A stretch of DNA of 64,000 nt from DASXZH01 sp036502005 (GCA_036502005.1 DASXZH010000029.1:62001-126000), one strand, 5' to 3'. Shown: positions 1 through 8,579, counted from the stretch's first letter. Translations and numbers: made by a program. The notes: a model not told the origin generated them from the letters alone.

Positions 1-981
1 GCCACCCGCGAGAAGGCTCAAGCGCAGGCACGGCAGTTCCAACAGGAGCTGAGCGCGGCGTCCGCAGTTCTCATCGGAACGCACTTGAATCCTGATGGAG
101 ATGCGATTGGATCGGCCCTCGCCATGTCGCATTATCTGACCGATCAGGGTATGCGAAACGAGGTTTTATGCCACCATGGACCGCCGGCAAACCTCCAGTT
201 CTTGCCCGGTTCGGGAAAAGTGCGGCAGGTTCCTCAAGGCACAGGATTCGATCTCGGCATCATCCTCGACCTGGATGCCTTCGACCGCCTTGGAAGCACG
301 GCTCAGTATTTTGAAAACCTGCCGCGTTTGGCCGTGATCGATCACCATGTGCCTATCGAAGCTCCAGGCGACCTCAGAATCGTCGATACCGAATCTCCAG
401 CTACGGCCCTGATCCTTTCCAGGCTTCTATTTGAAATGGAAGGCGAAGTCACCCCCGAGATCGCAACATGCCTGCTCACCGGCATTGTGACTGATACGGG
501 CAGCTTCAGGTTTAGAAACACCTCGCCAGAATCGCTCAGCATCTCTGCGCGCCTCTTAGAGCTAGGTGGAGATATCAATGAGGTCAGTGAAGAGATCTAC
601 CAGCGAAAGCCGATTGCGGCGGCCCGTCTACTTGGTTATCTTCTAGAAAGAATGCAGCTTGAATGCGATGGCAAGCTCTGCTATGGCATGCTGCACTTCG
701 ACGATTTTGAAAAAACCGGCGCCCAGGATGAGGACACCGAAGGCTTTGTAAACGAGTTGCTGTCCATAAACACGGTCGAGATTTCTGCTCTCTTTTCGGA
801 GACAAAACGTGGGCGCGTCCGCGTTTCTCTGCGCTCAAGAACCTACGATGTGGCAGCGGTTGCCCGTGAGGTCGGCGGCGGAGGCCACAAGAATGCAGCA
901 GGCTGCTCTTTCAATGCCTCGCTAGAAGAAGCGCGCGATATCCTAGTGCCGAGGTTAAGGCGTTGCTTGGAATCCTGCTGA
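1..981 (+). CDS. nrnA: DHH/DHHA1 phosphoesterase, NrnA-like nanoRNase/pAp phosphatase (5' end outside window)
   Basis: The frame is open from base 1, so the start lies upstream; the TTG at 85 is not the start because it falls inside the first metal-binding motif (HLNPDGDAIG, residues about 28-37 counted from base 1). A DHH motif follows near residue 115 in VIDHHVP, and the C-terminal DHHA1 glycine signature GGGGHKNAAG sits near residue 292. This family degrades 2-5 nt RNA fragments and dephosphorylates pAp in the cytoplasm. The gene overlaps truB by 19 bp; nrnA next to truB (usually with rbfA upstream) is a common translation/RNA-processing arrangement. All catalytic motifs are present. The missing part is likely only a short N-terminus. 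Confidence 0.9.
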   Translation, partial: ATREKAQAQARQFQQELSAASAVLIGTHLNPDGDAIGSALAMSHYLTDQGMRNEVLCHHGPPANLQFLPGSGKVRQVPQGTGFDLGIILDLDAFDRLGSTAQYFENLPRLAVIDHHVPIEAPGDLRIVDTESPATALILSRLLFEMEGEVTPEIATCLLTGIVTDTGSFRFRNTSPESLSISARLLELGGDINEVSEEIYQRKPIAAARLLGYLLERMQLECDGKLCYGMLHFDDFEKTGAQDEDTEGFVNELLSINTVEISALFSETKRGRVRVSLRSRTYDVAAVAREVGGGGHKNAAGCSFNASLEEARDILVPRLRRCLESC

Positions 982-1823
982 TCGACAAACCGGCAGGCAT
1001 CAGCTCCCACGATGTGGTGAACGCTGTGCGCCGAAAGCTAGGCACCCGCCGAGTTGGTCACGCCGGCACTCTCGATCCGAATGCGACCGGCCTTCTCATC
1101 ATCGCCGTCGGCCCCGCAACTCGCTTTCTGCAATATCTGCCGCTGGAGCCCAAGGAATACGTTGGGGTGGTCACTTTCGGCAAAGAAACCAACACCCAGG
1201 ACGGCGAAGGGCACATCGTGGCGGAAAAACCGGTGCCACACGATTTGGCCGCCCAACTGGCGGAGGTGCTGCCTCAGTTCGAAGGCCTGATCCAACAGAT
1301 CCCGCCCATGTACAGCGCCGTTAAAAAGGCAGGCAAGCCCCTTTACGCCTACGCCCGGGAAGGGAAAGACGTTGAGCGCCTGCCGCGAACCATCCATATT
1401 GAAGAGATCACCGTCGAGAATATTGATGGCCCGGACGTCACCCTCCGCGTTGCTTGCTCCGGAGGTACCTACATGCGCACCCTGGCTCACGATATGGGGC
1501 AAACGCTTGGATGCGGCGGTTATCTTTCGGCGCTAAACCGCGAAAAAGTTGGCAAGTTTGAGCTGCAGAATGCGATCCAGCTTGATGATGTGGGCATAGA
1601 CCACCTTCTGCCCCTAAAAGACGCCCTTCCCCCAGTGCCCGTTGTGGCCCTCAACCACGAGCAAGCGAGTTCCATCCGCGAAGGCCGACCGGTGAGCGTG
1701 AAAAGCGGCCCCAGCGCCAATATTGCGGGTCTTCTCGATCAAAACGGCGATGTGATTGGCATGGCCCGGGTCCACGGTAACCTTTTACAGCCCGAGTGCG
1801 TTATCCCCATTGAAGTCGCATGA
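963..1823 (+). CDS. truB: tRNA pseudouridine(55) synthase TruB
   Basis: The product makes pseudouridine-55 in the T-loop of tRNA. The 286-residue protein has the family signature GHAGTLDPNATGLL at residues 33-46 with the catalytic Asp38, an N-terminal LLIDKPAGISSHDVV, and the later SGGTYMRTLAHDMG motif. The chosen start is TTG at 963, giving a typical MLGILLIDKP beginning inside the end of nrnA, so the two are translationally coupled. The C-terminal region is short, as in bacterial TruB with a reduced PUA-like tail. The stop overlaps the start of the DUF2752 gene (ATGA). Assignment is secure. Confidence 0.95.
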   Translation: MLGILLIDKPAGISSHDVVNAVRRKLGTRRVGHAGTLDPNATGLLIIAVGPATRFLQYLPLEPKEYVGVVTFGKETNTQDGEGHIVAEKPVPHDLAAQLAEVLPQFEGLIQQIPPMYSAVKKAGKPLYAYAREGKDVERLPRTIHIEEITVENIDGPDVTLRVACSGGTYMRTLAHDMGQTLGCGGYLSALNREKVGKFELQNAIQLDDVGIDHLLPLKDALPPVPVVALNHEQASSIREGRPVSVKSGPSANIAGLLDQNGDVIGMARVHGNLLQPECVIPIEVA

Positions 1824-2308
1824 TTCGCTTTGAAAAGGCTGAAAGCCGAAAGCACCTGGTCGGTCAGTTCCTATGGTTCTTACTGTGGGTCTTCGTAACC
1901 TCATGCGCGATTTACCTCACCCCTAGCACGGAGGGCCACGGAACCCACACCCAGCTCGGCCTTCCTCCTTGCCCCAGTGTGATGCTCTTGGGCCGCCCTT
2001 GCCCCGGTTGCGGGCTTACAACCAGCTTTACCGCCTTCGTACACGGCCAGATCGGCTTCGCCTTCCACGCGCACCCCTTCGGGCCAATTCTTTATCTGCT
2101 GTTTACGGCATCGGCATTGTGTTGCCTGTATGGGTTCGTGAAAGGCTACTATTTGGACTTTTCGAGTAAATCCTTCAACCGCGTGGGCATGGCCTTTATG
2201 GTCGTCTTCCTGGGATTTGGCTTGATCCGGTTCTGTATCGACTCCCATTATGGCGATACTGATGTTTATCATCAGATGATCGTGAAAGGCACCAAAGCCA
2301 GTCAGTAG
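1820..2308 (+). CDS. DUF2752 membrane protein
   Basis: A 162-residue protein with about three membrane helices (residues roughly 14-32, 86-108 and 122-140) and the DUF2752 hallmark CPGCGLTTS at 61-69, preceded by another Cys at 51. The family is widespread and has no settled function; the conserved Cys/Gly loop between helices suggests metal or thiol chemistry at the membrane, which is inference. It overlaps truB by 4 bp and so is probably co-transcribed with nrnA-truB. A heptamer-periodic repeat follows it. Confidence 0.8.
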   Translation: MIRFEKAESRKHLVGQFLWFLLWVFVTSCAIYLTPSTEGHGTHTQLGLPPCPSVMLLGRPCPGCGLTTSFTAFVHGQIGFAFHAHPFGPILYLLFTASALCCLYGFVKGYYLDFSSKSFNRVGMAFMVVFLGFGLIRFCIDSHYGDTDVYHQMIVKGTKASQ

Positions 2309-2335
2309 ATCATCTCCTGTAATACCGGGAACTCA

Positions 2336-2390
2336 AAGTGCTGAGTCCTGAGCCCCCTTCCTAAGACTGAGGACTCAACACTTAAGACTC
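2336..2390. repeat. heptamer-period tract forming a 14-bp inverted repeat
   Basis: From 2338 the sequence falls into 7-bp words (GTGCTGA then GTCCTGA), and from 2366 into words beginning ACT every 7 bp. The arms 2336-2349 and 2370-2383 are reverse complements with one mismatch, separated by 20 nt. No T-run follows, so it is not a standard intrinsic terminator. It belongs to the repeat class described in the findings. Confidence 0.6.
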
Positions 2391-2488
2391 TTCGCTGGAC
2401 TCGGAACACGCTTAAGGTTCGGTCTCGCGCACCTTCTAAATGAACCCAACCGTCAAAGAAGGGGCTGTGCAGTGCACGCCCTCAAACC

Positions 2489-3103
2489 GTGAAAAGAGCC
2501 TTCGACCTCATAATCTCCATCCTGCTCCTAATCATCCTTTGCGTTCCGATGATGCTGGTCGGATTCTTGGTTTGGTTCATCTTAGGAAGCCCCGCGTTTT
2601 TTGTTCAACTCCGACCCGGTAAAAACGGCAAGCCTTTTAAGCTTTACAAGTTCCGCACCATGCTCAATCTGGCGGATAAGAAGGGCGTACCGTTGCCCGA
2701 TAGCGCTCGACTAACCGGTTTCGGGAAGTTCATAAGAAGCACGAGCCTAGATGAGTTGCCGGAGCTTTTCAACGTTATCAAGGGCGACATGAGCCTGGTC
2801 GGCCCGCGGCCATTGTTGATGTCCTATCTCGATCTCTACACGGCTGAGCAAGCCCGACGCCACGAGGTTCCGCCCGGCATCACTGGCTGGTCACAGGTGA
2901 ACGGCCGCAACGCCGTCAACTGGGAGAAGAAGTTTGAGATGGACGTTTGGTACGTCGACCACCAAAGCTTCTGGCTCGATTTACAGATATTGTTGAAAAC
3001 CCCGTGGGTGGTTCTTACCCGCAAGGGCGTCGGCCCCGACGGCGAACCCACTACGCCCGAGTTCAGGGGATCAATTTCGGACAATCCGCAGAGTCCCCTG
3101 TAG
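2489..3103 (+). CDS. monotopic polyprenyl-phosphate phosphoglycosyl transferase (PglC/WcaJ-type)
   Basis: A 204-residue initiating sugar transferase that would move a sugar-1-phosphate from a UDP-sugar to undecaprenyl phosphate at the inner membrane. It has the single N-terminal re-entrant hydrophobic segment (residues 6-32), the basic KFRTM region, the catalytic Asp-Glu pair at 88-89 in TSLDELPELFN, and the signature GDMSLVGPRPLL. Its length matches the minimal PglC-type core rather than the longer WbaP form. Start is the GTG at 2489 (MKRAFDL, typical of the family). It stands alone here; the nearest glycosyltransferases are 34 kb away. Substrate cannot be told. Confidence 0.88.
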   Translation: MKRAFDLIISILLLIILCVPMMLVGFLVWFILGSPAFFVQLRPGKNGKPFKLYKFRTMLNLADKKGVPLPDSARLTGFGKFIRSTSLDELPELFNVIKGDMSLVGPRPLLMSYLDLYTAEQARRHEVPPGITGWSQVNGRNAVNWEKKFEMDVWYVDHQSFWLDLQILLKTPWVVLTRKGVGPDGEPTTPEFRGSISDNPQSPL

Positions 3104-3140
3104 AAGGGATTACTCGTCGCCATTACTCTAGGCAGACGGA

Positions 3141-4208
3141 TTAGGCGACCGTAGAAGTGGCGAGTTGAACGTCCCTTCCAAGATTCCTTAGTTCAGCCTC
3201 AGGGCCAACGACGTAAAGATACTCTTTGTTTTCCAAATGAGATACCTCGCCGACACGTTCCCCACTGGGGTTATAAATGCCGATTTGAGCTCCAACGTAT
3301 CGCTTGTACTCGTTTTCGATAACCACAACACGGCCGCGTGAGCTCATCACTTCTTCGATTTCAGCCCGAGTTAAGAAGCCCTCATTGTTAAAAGACACGA
3401 TCAGGATCCGAGCGTCGACATCGTCGATTACCCTTTTCATCGCTTTAGCAAATTTAGGCTTCGAGTTAAAAACACTTTGCCGTTGCCGACAATCAACTCT
3501 CTTGCAAGCGATCCCATACACTTCCGGCTGATCCCATAATGTCAACGACTCCCAAATGTGGTAGTTGCCAAGATAAGAATGTTGATTGTAGGGCGGATCA
3601 ATATAGGCTATGTCCGCGCTTAAGTGGCTTAGCGCTTCAAAAACATCACCTCGATAAGCCGCGCACGGACCGCCCTTTACGCCTGGCAAGAGGGCCGGCA
3701 TTCGTAGCTCAAGGTTATTGAACGATCTGGTCGCCCACTGCTTAAGGTAGGCCATCTGGACCCCGGTGGTGGAGTCAACCCTATCGGCAGCTTCCATTAA
3801 CGAGACAATCAGAACGGCCTCAAGTTCCGGGTTCAGGCTTTTTTGGCAGATGGCTTCTCGAATGGCGTCTATTTTCTCGCCGTTATGTGGCTGAAAATAC
3901 CGCGACTGGATGCAAAACGTCTCGGTGAAATAGCCCGAGTGTCCAGGCAGACTATTAAACTCGGTGATCAGTTGCTCGACGTCGGTTTTAACATCCTCGA
4001 CGTTCGCTTGGACGTAACATGTAGCCAACTTATGGGCGTAGGCGTTCACGTCATTTGAAAAGACTCTTAGCCCATGCTTCTTTAAAGCATGCCCCACACG
4101 AGAGGTGCCGGAAAATAGGTCTATGGCCGTTTCTGCCTCCGGGAACGCGGCGGCCACTTCAGCTATAGGGCCGATCAGCTTCCTCTTGGATCCTAGATAC
4201 TTAATCAT
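3141..4208 (-). CDS. solitary DNA adenine-N6 methyltransferase (D12 class)
   Basis: 355 residues with the architecture of alpha-type (D12/Dam-like) N6-adenine methyltransferases: N-terminal KYLGSKRKLI, SAM-binding motif I IDLFSGTSRVG at 29-39, SNDVNAY at 51-57, and the catalytic DPPYNQHSYLGNYH at 204-217. The DPPY core and the following NQHSYLGNYH resemble MTases of type II restriction systems more than Dam itself. No restriction endonuclease is adjacent: the neighbours are a sugar transferase (convergent) and lpdA. It may be an orphan regulatory or former restriction-modification gene. Recognition sequence cannot be inferred. Confidence 0.85.
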   Translation of the reverse strand: MIKYLGSKRKLIGPIAEVAAAFPEAETAIDLFSGTSRVGHALKKHGLRVFSNDVNAYAHKLATCYVQANVEDVKTDVEQLITEFNSLPGHSGYFTETFCIQSRYFQPHNGEKIDAIREAICQKSLNPELEAVLIVSLMEAADRVDSTTGVQMAYLKQWATRSFNNLELRMPALLPGVKGGPCAAYRGDVFEALSHLSADIAYIDPPYNQHSYLGNYHIWESLTLWDQPEVYGIACKRVDCRQRQSVFNSKPKFAKAMKRVIDDVDARILIVSFNNEGFLTRAEIEEVMSSRGRVVVIENEYKRYVGAQIGIYNPSGERVGEVSHLENKEYLYVVGPEAELRNLGRDVQLATSTVA

Positions 4209-4336
4209 CCTAAGTAACTTTGGCTCTACGCGAAGTAGTTACACAAAGTCGTTTCCGGTCGTAACGGGCTCACCTTTTCCCACTCAAGTGCCAGGCGCCA
4301 GCCTCAAACTAGATAAGATTATTCATCTCAAGAATA

Positions 4337-5896
4337 TTAAGCTTTATGAATCGCATGTCCGGTTGCGTCTTCGTAGGCTTCCAGCATAACTTCTGAAAGC
4401 GTCGGATGCGCGTGGATGGTCTCCGCCATGATGTCGATCGTCGCCTCAAGCTTGATCGCGGCTACGCCAGCGGCGATCATCTCGGTCACGTGAGGGCCGA
4501 TCATATGGACGCCAAGAACCTCGCCGTATTTCTTCTCAGAAACGATCTTCACAAAGCCGTCCTGCTCGCCAATCGCCATCGGCTTGCCGAAGGGTCTAAA
4601 AGCAGCCTTACCAACAACAACATCGTAACCCTGGGCCTGCGCCTCAGATTCGGTAAGACCAACAGATGAAACCTCGGGAATAGTGTAAACGCAGTTCGGA
4701 ACGGCCTTGTAATCCATCTTCCGCTCTTCGTTTTTCACAATGTTGGTCACCGCGAAGATGCCTTCCATAGAAGCCACGTGAGCAAGCTGGATGCGGCCCG
4801 TTACGTCGCCAATCGCATAAATATTGGGCACGTGGGTCTTGAGCGTGTCATCAAGCAGTTCAACACCACGGCGATGAAGTTTAACGCCGATTTTTTCAAG
4901 GTTCATGCCGTCCGTGTTGGCTTTCCGGCCAACGCCCAAAAGAACCACTTCAACTTCGATTTCCTCGGTTTCCGTGCCTTTTTTGACCGTGCACTTCCAT
5001 CCGCCTTTGGTTTTGGTTGCTTTCTCCAAAGTCGCGCCGGTCTTGACTTTTATGCCCTGACGGCCGAGTAATTTCCCTAGCTCGGTGCCCAGATCGGTAT
5101 CCATCATGGGGATCAAGGTCGGCATCATTTCCACAACCGTCGTATCGCAGCCGAGACCGTTAAAAACGTAGCTGAACTCCACGCCAACCGCGCCGCCGCC
5201 CAAAATAAGCATCGACTTCGGCACGCGGGGCATGGTGACCGCATCGTCCGAAGTCCATACGTTTTCGTCTCGCGCGCCCTCCAGTCCCGGGATGTTTAAA
5301 TGGATCACGGAAGAGCCCATGGCGAGCACGAAGTTCTTTGCCCGAATGGTTTCCTTCTTGCCATCCTTATCCTTCACTTCAATCGTGTTCTTGTCCACGA
5401 ACGAGGCAAACCCTTCCACGTGTCGAACGCCGTTCTTCTTGAAAAGGTAGCCGACGCCGCCGCGCTGGGTAAGAACGATCTTTTCCTTTCGCTTGATCAG
5501 ATCTTCAAAATCCATGGTCGGTTCGCCCTCGACCTTTACACCAAGCGCGCTGGCGTGCTTCACGTTGTTCAATCTCTCCACTGAGGCAATCAACGCCTTG
5601 GAGGGAATGCAACCCCAGTTCAGGCAAGTGCCACCCAAATACTCTTTCTCCACACAAATCGTTTTCGCGCCTAGTTGAGCGGCGCGGATGGCGGCCACAT
5701 AACCGCCAGGGCCGGAGCCGATCACTACGATATCTGCGTCGAAACTGTCATTTGGCATACGCTGTTCTTTCTCCTCAAGCTGGGGACTGGCTGAAATCTG
5801 TTCAATCAGAGTTTGAATTCCGGCAGGTTCGGCCACGGCTGCGCCGCCCTTAGGTTTGGGCGAGACGCGCTGTTGGGGTTTAGTCCGGGATTTCAT
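4337..5896 (-). CDS. lpdA: dihydrolipoyl dehydrogenase (E3), possible N-terminal extension
   Basis: The flavoprotein E3 of 2-oxoacid dehydrogenase and glycine-cleavage complexes reoxidises dihydrolipoyl groups with NAD+. Seen: FAD-binding GSGPGGYVAAIRAAQLG, redox disulfide GGTCLNWGCIPSK (C91/C96), an NAD-binding GGGAVGVEF, and C-terminal HAHPTLSE with the catalytic His-Glu. The longest frame has 519 residues, about 46 more than usual. The extra N-terminus is Lys/Pro/Ala-rich and resembles neither a lipoyl nor an E3-binding domain. An internal ATG at 5758 (MPNDSFDADIVVIG) has GAGGAG 12 nt upstream and would give a standard-length enzyme. I favour 5758 slightly but give the full frame. No E1/E2 genes are near. 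Confidence 0.92.
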   Translation of the reverse strand: MKSRTKPQQRVSPKPKGGAAVAEPAGIQTLIEQISASPQLEEKEQRMPNDSFDADIVVIGSGPGGYVAAIRAAQLGAKTICVEKEYLGGTCLNWGCIPSKALIASVERLNNVKHASALGVKVEGEPTMDFEDLIKRKEKIVLTQRGGVGYLFKKNGVRHVEGFASFVDKNTIEVKDKDGKKETIRAKNFVLAMGSSVIHLNIPGLEGARDENVWTSDDAVTMPRVPKSMLILGGGAVGVEFSYVFNGLGCDTTVVEMMPTLIPMMDTDLGTELGKLLGRQGIKVKTGATLEKATKTKGGWKCTVKKGTETEEIEVEVVLLGVGRKANTDGMNLEKIGVKLHRRGVELLDDTLKTHVPNIYAIGDVTGRIQLAHVASMEGIFAVTNIVKNEERKMDYKAVPNCVYTIPEVSSVGLTESEAQAQGYDVVVGKAAFRPFGKPMAIGEQDGFVKIVSEKKYGEVLGVHMIGPHVTEMIAAGVAAIKLEATIDIMAETIHAHPTLSEVMLEAYEDATGHAIHKA

Positions 5897-5945
5897 AAAA
5901 ATGCGGCCTTAGTAGAGGGCCGACAGGGGATTTTACCCCTCGCGC

Positions 5946-6197
5946 TTACGCGCCTGAATGGCGCTGGATTTGGGCGCTAAGCACATCAAGCAAAAGCATC
6001 AAAGCCATAAAGCTGATGCCCAAAATGAGCGTTGTCTTCGAAAGGAAGTCATCGAAGCCTGCTTTCCCCTTAAAGGTTGTGCGGACGCCACCACTCCCGC
6101 CCATCGCGTCTCCCTTTCCTGTTATGAAAACAAATGCGGCGAACGCGGCGGCGACGATTACGCCAATCACAAGCAAAACGTTATAGACTTGTTGCAC
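5946..6197 (-). CDS. secG: preprotein translocase subunit SecG
   Basis: An 83-residue protein with two membrane helices (about residues 5-25 and 55-73) separated by a Gly-rich loop, the classic SecG layout, beginning with the MQQVYNVLLVI helix. It assists SecYE during export through the inner membrane. The loop GGSGGVRTTFKGKAGFDDFLSKTT carries the Phe/Lys/Leu-Thr pattern of the family. The gene precedes lpdA on the minus strand with a 49-bp gap. Its upstream spacer carries two inverted heptamer tracts and a TATAAT-like -10. Short length limits certainty, but hydropathy and motifs fit well. Confidence 0.88.
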   Translation of the reverse strand: MQQVYNVLLVIGVIVAAAFAAFVFITGKGDAMGGSGGVRTTFKGKAGFDDFLSKTTLILGISFMALMLLLDVLSAQIQRHSGA

Positions 6198-6257
6198 CGG
6201 GAGGGGAGTATACCTCCGCGAAGCTTTGGGGCATAAGCGATGGGGTATTTGCTTCAG

Positions 6258-6421
6258 GCGTTATGCGTTGTGCGTTATGCGTTGAACTCGTCAAAACTTG
6301 ATCGTTGGGATTATACAAAGCTTATGATGGCAGTGCCGCCAGCTAATTCCGGTTGTAAGCTAAGGCGGGCTATTTCCAATTTGAGACTTGTTTAACGCAA
6401 GACGCAAAGCGCGCAACGCAT
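6258..6421. repeat. inverted pair of heptamer tracts upstream of secG
   Basis: Left tract 6258-6285 is four 7-bp units (GCGTTAT, GCGTTGT and so on). Right tract 6394-6421 is four units of the opposite sense (AACGCAA, GACGCAA and so on). They face each other around a 108-bp core that contains a TATAAT on the minus strand. The secG leader RNA would therefore carry the left tract. Confidence 0.6.
6310..6315 (-). promoter_or_regulatory. candidate -10 element for secG
   Basis: ATTATA on the plus strand reads TATAAT on the minus strand, about 110 nt upstream of the secG start and preceded by TTTG. No good -35 hexamer lies 16-18 bp upstream, so it is a tentative call. Confidence 0.3.
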
Positions 6422-6439
6422 CCGAGCCGAACGAACGGC

Positions 6440-7543
6440 TCAGAACGGCAATTCCAAATGAAACACCTTAGCGATGCCGGCCGCAAGCAAGGAACAGATC
6501 ATAAATCCGCTTAGCACATGCACCATTCCGCTGTTCCAAATCCGCTGGAAAGGATTCGGTGCGGGGTTGCGAACAAGCCTGTATTTTTCTAACAGCTCTT
6601 TGCCAGACTTGATCCCCATTTCGACATGCTTTCGAGACGGCGGCCTTGTTGTCACCGCCCACTGCATAGCGCTTCCAAGAGGCTGCCACAACAAAAACGT
6701 GGCTACTGCGGCAAGAACGATCCGCAAGCTCTGGTCGCCAATGTATGGCGTCGTAAGCACGATTCCAAAAATGGTTGCCCCTACAAAAAGGTTCGTCCCG
6801 CATCGGGGATGAACCCGCGGCATTCGATCCACAACTTCAGGAACAAGCGGCTCGCCACGTTCGATGGCATGAACTACTTTGTGCTCTGCCGCATGGATTC
6901 CGGCTAGGGGCAGGAGCCTCATACCCAAGAATAGAAACACGATGGGAAAGAGATCCCAGGCTTCATTGTAGTGGACCGTATCCCAACCCGCGTATTTAAA
7001 AAGCAGGGTTTGCGCAACGCCGCCCAAGGCGACCAATCCAAACATGACGGCGCCAGTAGACATCAACGCCCAATAAGGCACCCCTGCCCCAATGGCGCCA
7101 TTGGTAAGATAAACGCCGAACGGCGTCGCCATCCCGCCTACAGCCGGAGGCTTAGGTGAATTAGGCTGCTTAGGATAGAGGTCGCTCGCACTGGCCACGC
7201 CAATCGCCCGGCCGCTTGAGTCGACGACCAATAGCGAACTGGTGCCACTTTCCGAAATCTTTCGCAGCGCCTCCGCCCCGGTTTCATGAGACTGTATGTT
7301 TGGATTTTTTGTATCGAGCGCTACGACCACCGAGTCGTAAGGACCGCAGCCGCGTGCCATCGCTTCGGCCAGCGTGCTCTCGGTTACAACTCCCAAAAGG
7401 GTGTTTCCCTCTTGAACCGGAATCAATCCAAATGGGGCGTTGCGTAGAAGCGCAGCCGCCCTATCAAGAGAGCTTTCGGGGTTGAGACTTTCCACAGGGC
7501 GCATAAACGCGGCAACCTGTTGGTTCAATGAGCTTGGAAACAA
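6440..7543 (-). CDS. CBS-domain pair fused to DUF1385 (YqhQ-like) membrane domain
   Basis: A 367-residue fusion. Residues about 8-125 form two CBS repeats (FMRPVESLNPESSLDRAA; GVVTESTLAEAM; GVASASDLYP), the module that normally binds adenosyl nucleotides. A Pro-rich linker (126-137) leads to a DUF1385 domain with its diagnostic HAAEHKVVHAIERGE at 217-231 and RVHPRCGTNLFVG near 243-255, plus four to five membrane helices. DUF1385 has no defined biochemical role; it is usually a stand-alone membrane protein of about 300 residues. The fusion suggests nucleotide or energy-state control of the membrane domain (inference). The gene lies between secG and pfkA, all on the minus strand. Confidence 0.8.
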   Translation of the reverse strand: MFPSSLNQQVAAFMRPVESLNPESSLDRAAALLRNAPFGLIPVQEGNTLLGVVTESTLAEAMARGCGPYDSVVVALDTKNPNIQSHETGAEALRKISESGTSSLLVVDSSGRAIGVASASDLYPKQPNSPKPPAVGGMATPFGVYLTNGAIGAGVPYWALMSTGAVMFGLVALGGVAQTLLFKYAGWDTVHYNEAWDLFPIVFLFLGMRLLPLAGIHAAEHKVVHAIERGEPLVPEVVDRMPRVHPRCGTNLFVGATIFGIVLTTPYIGDQSLRIVLAAVATFLLWQPLGSAMQWAVTTRPPSRKHVEMGIKSGKELLEKYRLVRNPAPNPFQRIWNSGMVHVLSGFMICSLLAAGIAKVFHLELPF

Positions 7544-7616
7544 ATCTAACAGAGTTTACGCTGTAGCGAAAATTTGGTTCCAGAGACGCGGTTTCATAGC
7601 AATTACTACAAGACGA

Positions 7617-8579
7617 CTACTGCGCCATGACCCCGGCCAGCAGCAGTTTCTCCGGGTCGATAGTCCGCTCCGTGCTCAGCACGTAAGCGAGGGGATGCGA
7701 AACAAGTTTCGTCCCATCCACGCCCACCATTTCGGCTCTAAAACCGCTTATCAGGCGGTTCGCAGCCAAAGCTCCTAGCCGCAAGGCCAAAACTCGATCG
7801 AAAGCGGTGGGACTTCCACCCCGCTGCATGTGGCCCAACACCAAATAACGAGTCTCAAAACCCGTGTTCTTTTGAATGAACTCTTTAATATCCGAAGCGC
7901 GCGCCGCCCCTTCCGCCACAACGATAATGCTGCTGCGCTTCCCTTTGGCAGCCGCAAGCCTGAGGTCGTCGCAAACTTCTAGCAACGAGTAGGGCACCTC
8001 CGGAATAAGAATCGCCTCCGCACCACCGGCCAAACCAGCTTCCAACGCGATGAAACCGTTGTGCCGCCCCATCACTTCAACCACAAAAACCCTTTCATGC
8101 GAGTAGGCCGTATCCCGCACGCGGTCGATCGCGCCAATCGCCGTGTTCACTGCCGTGTCGAAGCCAATCGAATAGTCCGAACCGGAAATATCGTTATCAA
8201 TCGAAGCTGGAAGCCCCATAACGGGAAAATCGAATTCCTCTGAAAGTTTCAGGGCTCCGGTAAGAGAACCATCGCCGCCGATAACGATCAGCCCTTCGGC
8301 GCCAACCTCTTGCAAGACTTTGAGCGCCTCTTTTCTACCCTCGGACGTCATAAATGTCTTGCTTCGGGCCGTTCGAAGGATAGTGCCGCCGGTGGTGATT
8401 ATTCCGCCAACGGCGGCGGAATCGAGTTCCACCATCTCCTTTTTGATCATGCCTTCGTAGCCGTGGCGAAATCCCACGCAAGTAGCTCCGCGGCCAATCG
8501 AGGCGCGTACCACCGCCCTTAACGCCGCATTCATACCGGGGGCATCGCCTCCGCTCGTAATCACTGCAATTCGATTCAT
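7617..8579 (-). CDS. pfkA: 6-phosphofructokinase
   Basis: 320 residues, the usual bacterial PfkA length. It phosphorylates fructose-6-phosphate at the committed glycolytic step. Seen: N-terminal TSGGDAPGMNAALRAVV, GGDGS at 101-105 (Gly after GGD is the ATP-type residue), the catalytic PASIDND at 124-130 where most family members have PGTIDND, and VEVMGRHNGFIALEAG further on. Ser replaces the usual Thr before IDND, a conservative change at a residue that contacts the transferred phosphate. ATP rather than pyrophosphate is the likely donor because the Lys typical of PPi enzymes at the second position of this motif is absent. It is divergent from acpP. Confidence 0.93.
   Translation of the reverse strand: MNRIAVITSGGDAPGMNAALRAVVRASIGRGATCVGFRHGYEGMIKKEMVELDSAAVGGIITTGGTILRTARSKTFMTSEGRKEALKVLQEVGAEGLIVIGGDGSLTGALKLSEEFDFPVMGLPASIDNDISGSDYSIGFDTAVNTAIGAIDRVRDTAYSHERVFVVEVMGRHNGFIALEAGLAGGAEAILIPEVPYSLLEVCDDLRLAAAKGKRSSIIVVAEGAARASDIKEFIQKNTGFETRYLVLGHMQRGGSPTAFDRVLALRLGALAANRLISGFRAEMVGVDGTKLVSHPLAYVLSTERTIDPEKLLLAGVMAQ

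Noticed and set aside
4214..4242. GTAACT/AGTTAC inverted repeat before the methyltransferase as a C-protein-type operator
   Set aside because: Arms are only 6 bp with a 17-bp gap and there is no controller gene; too weak to call.
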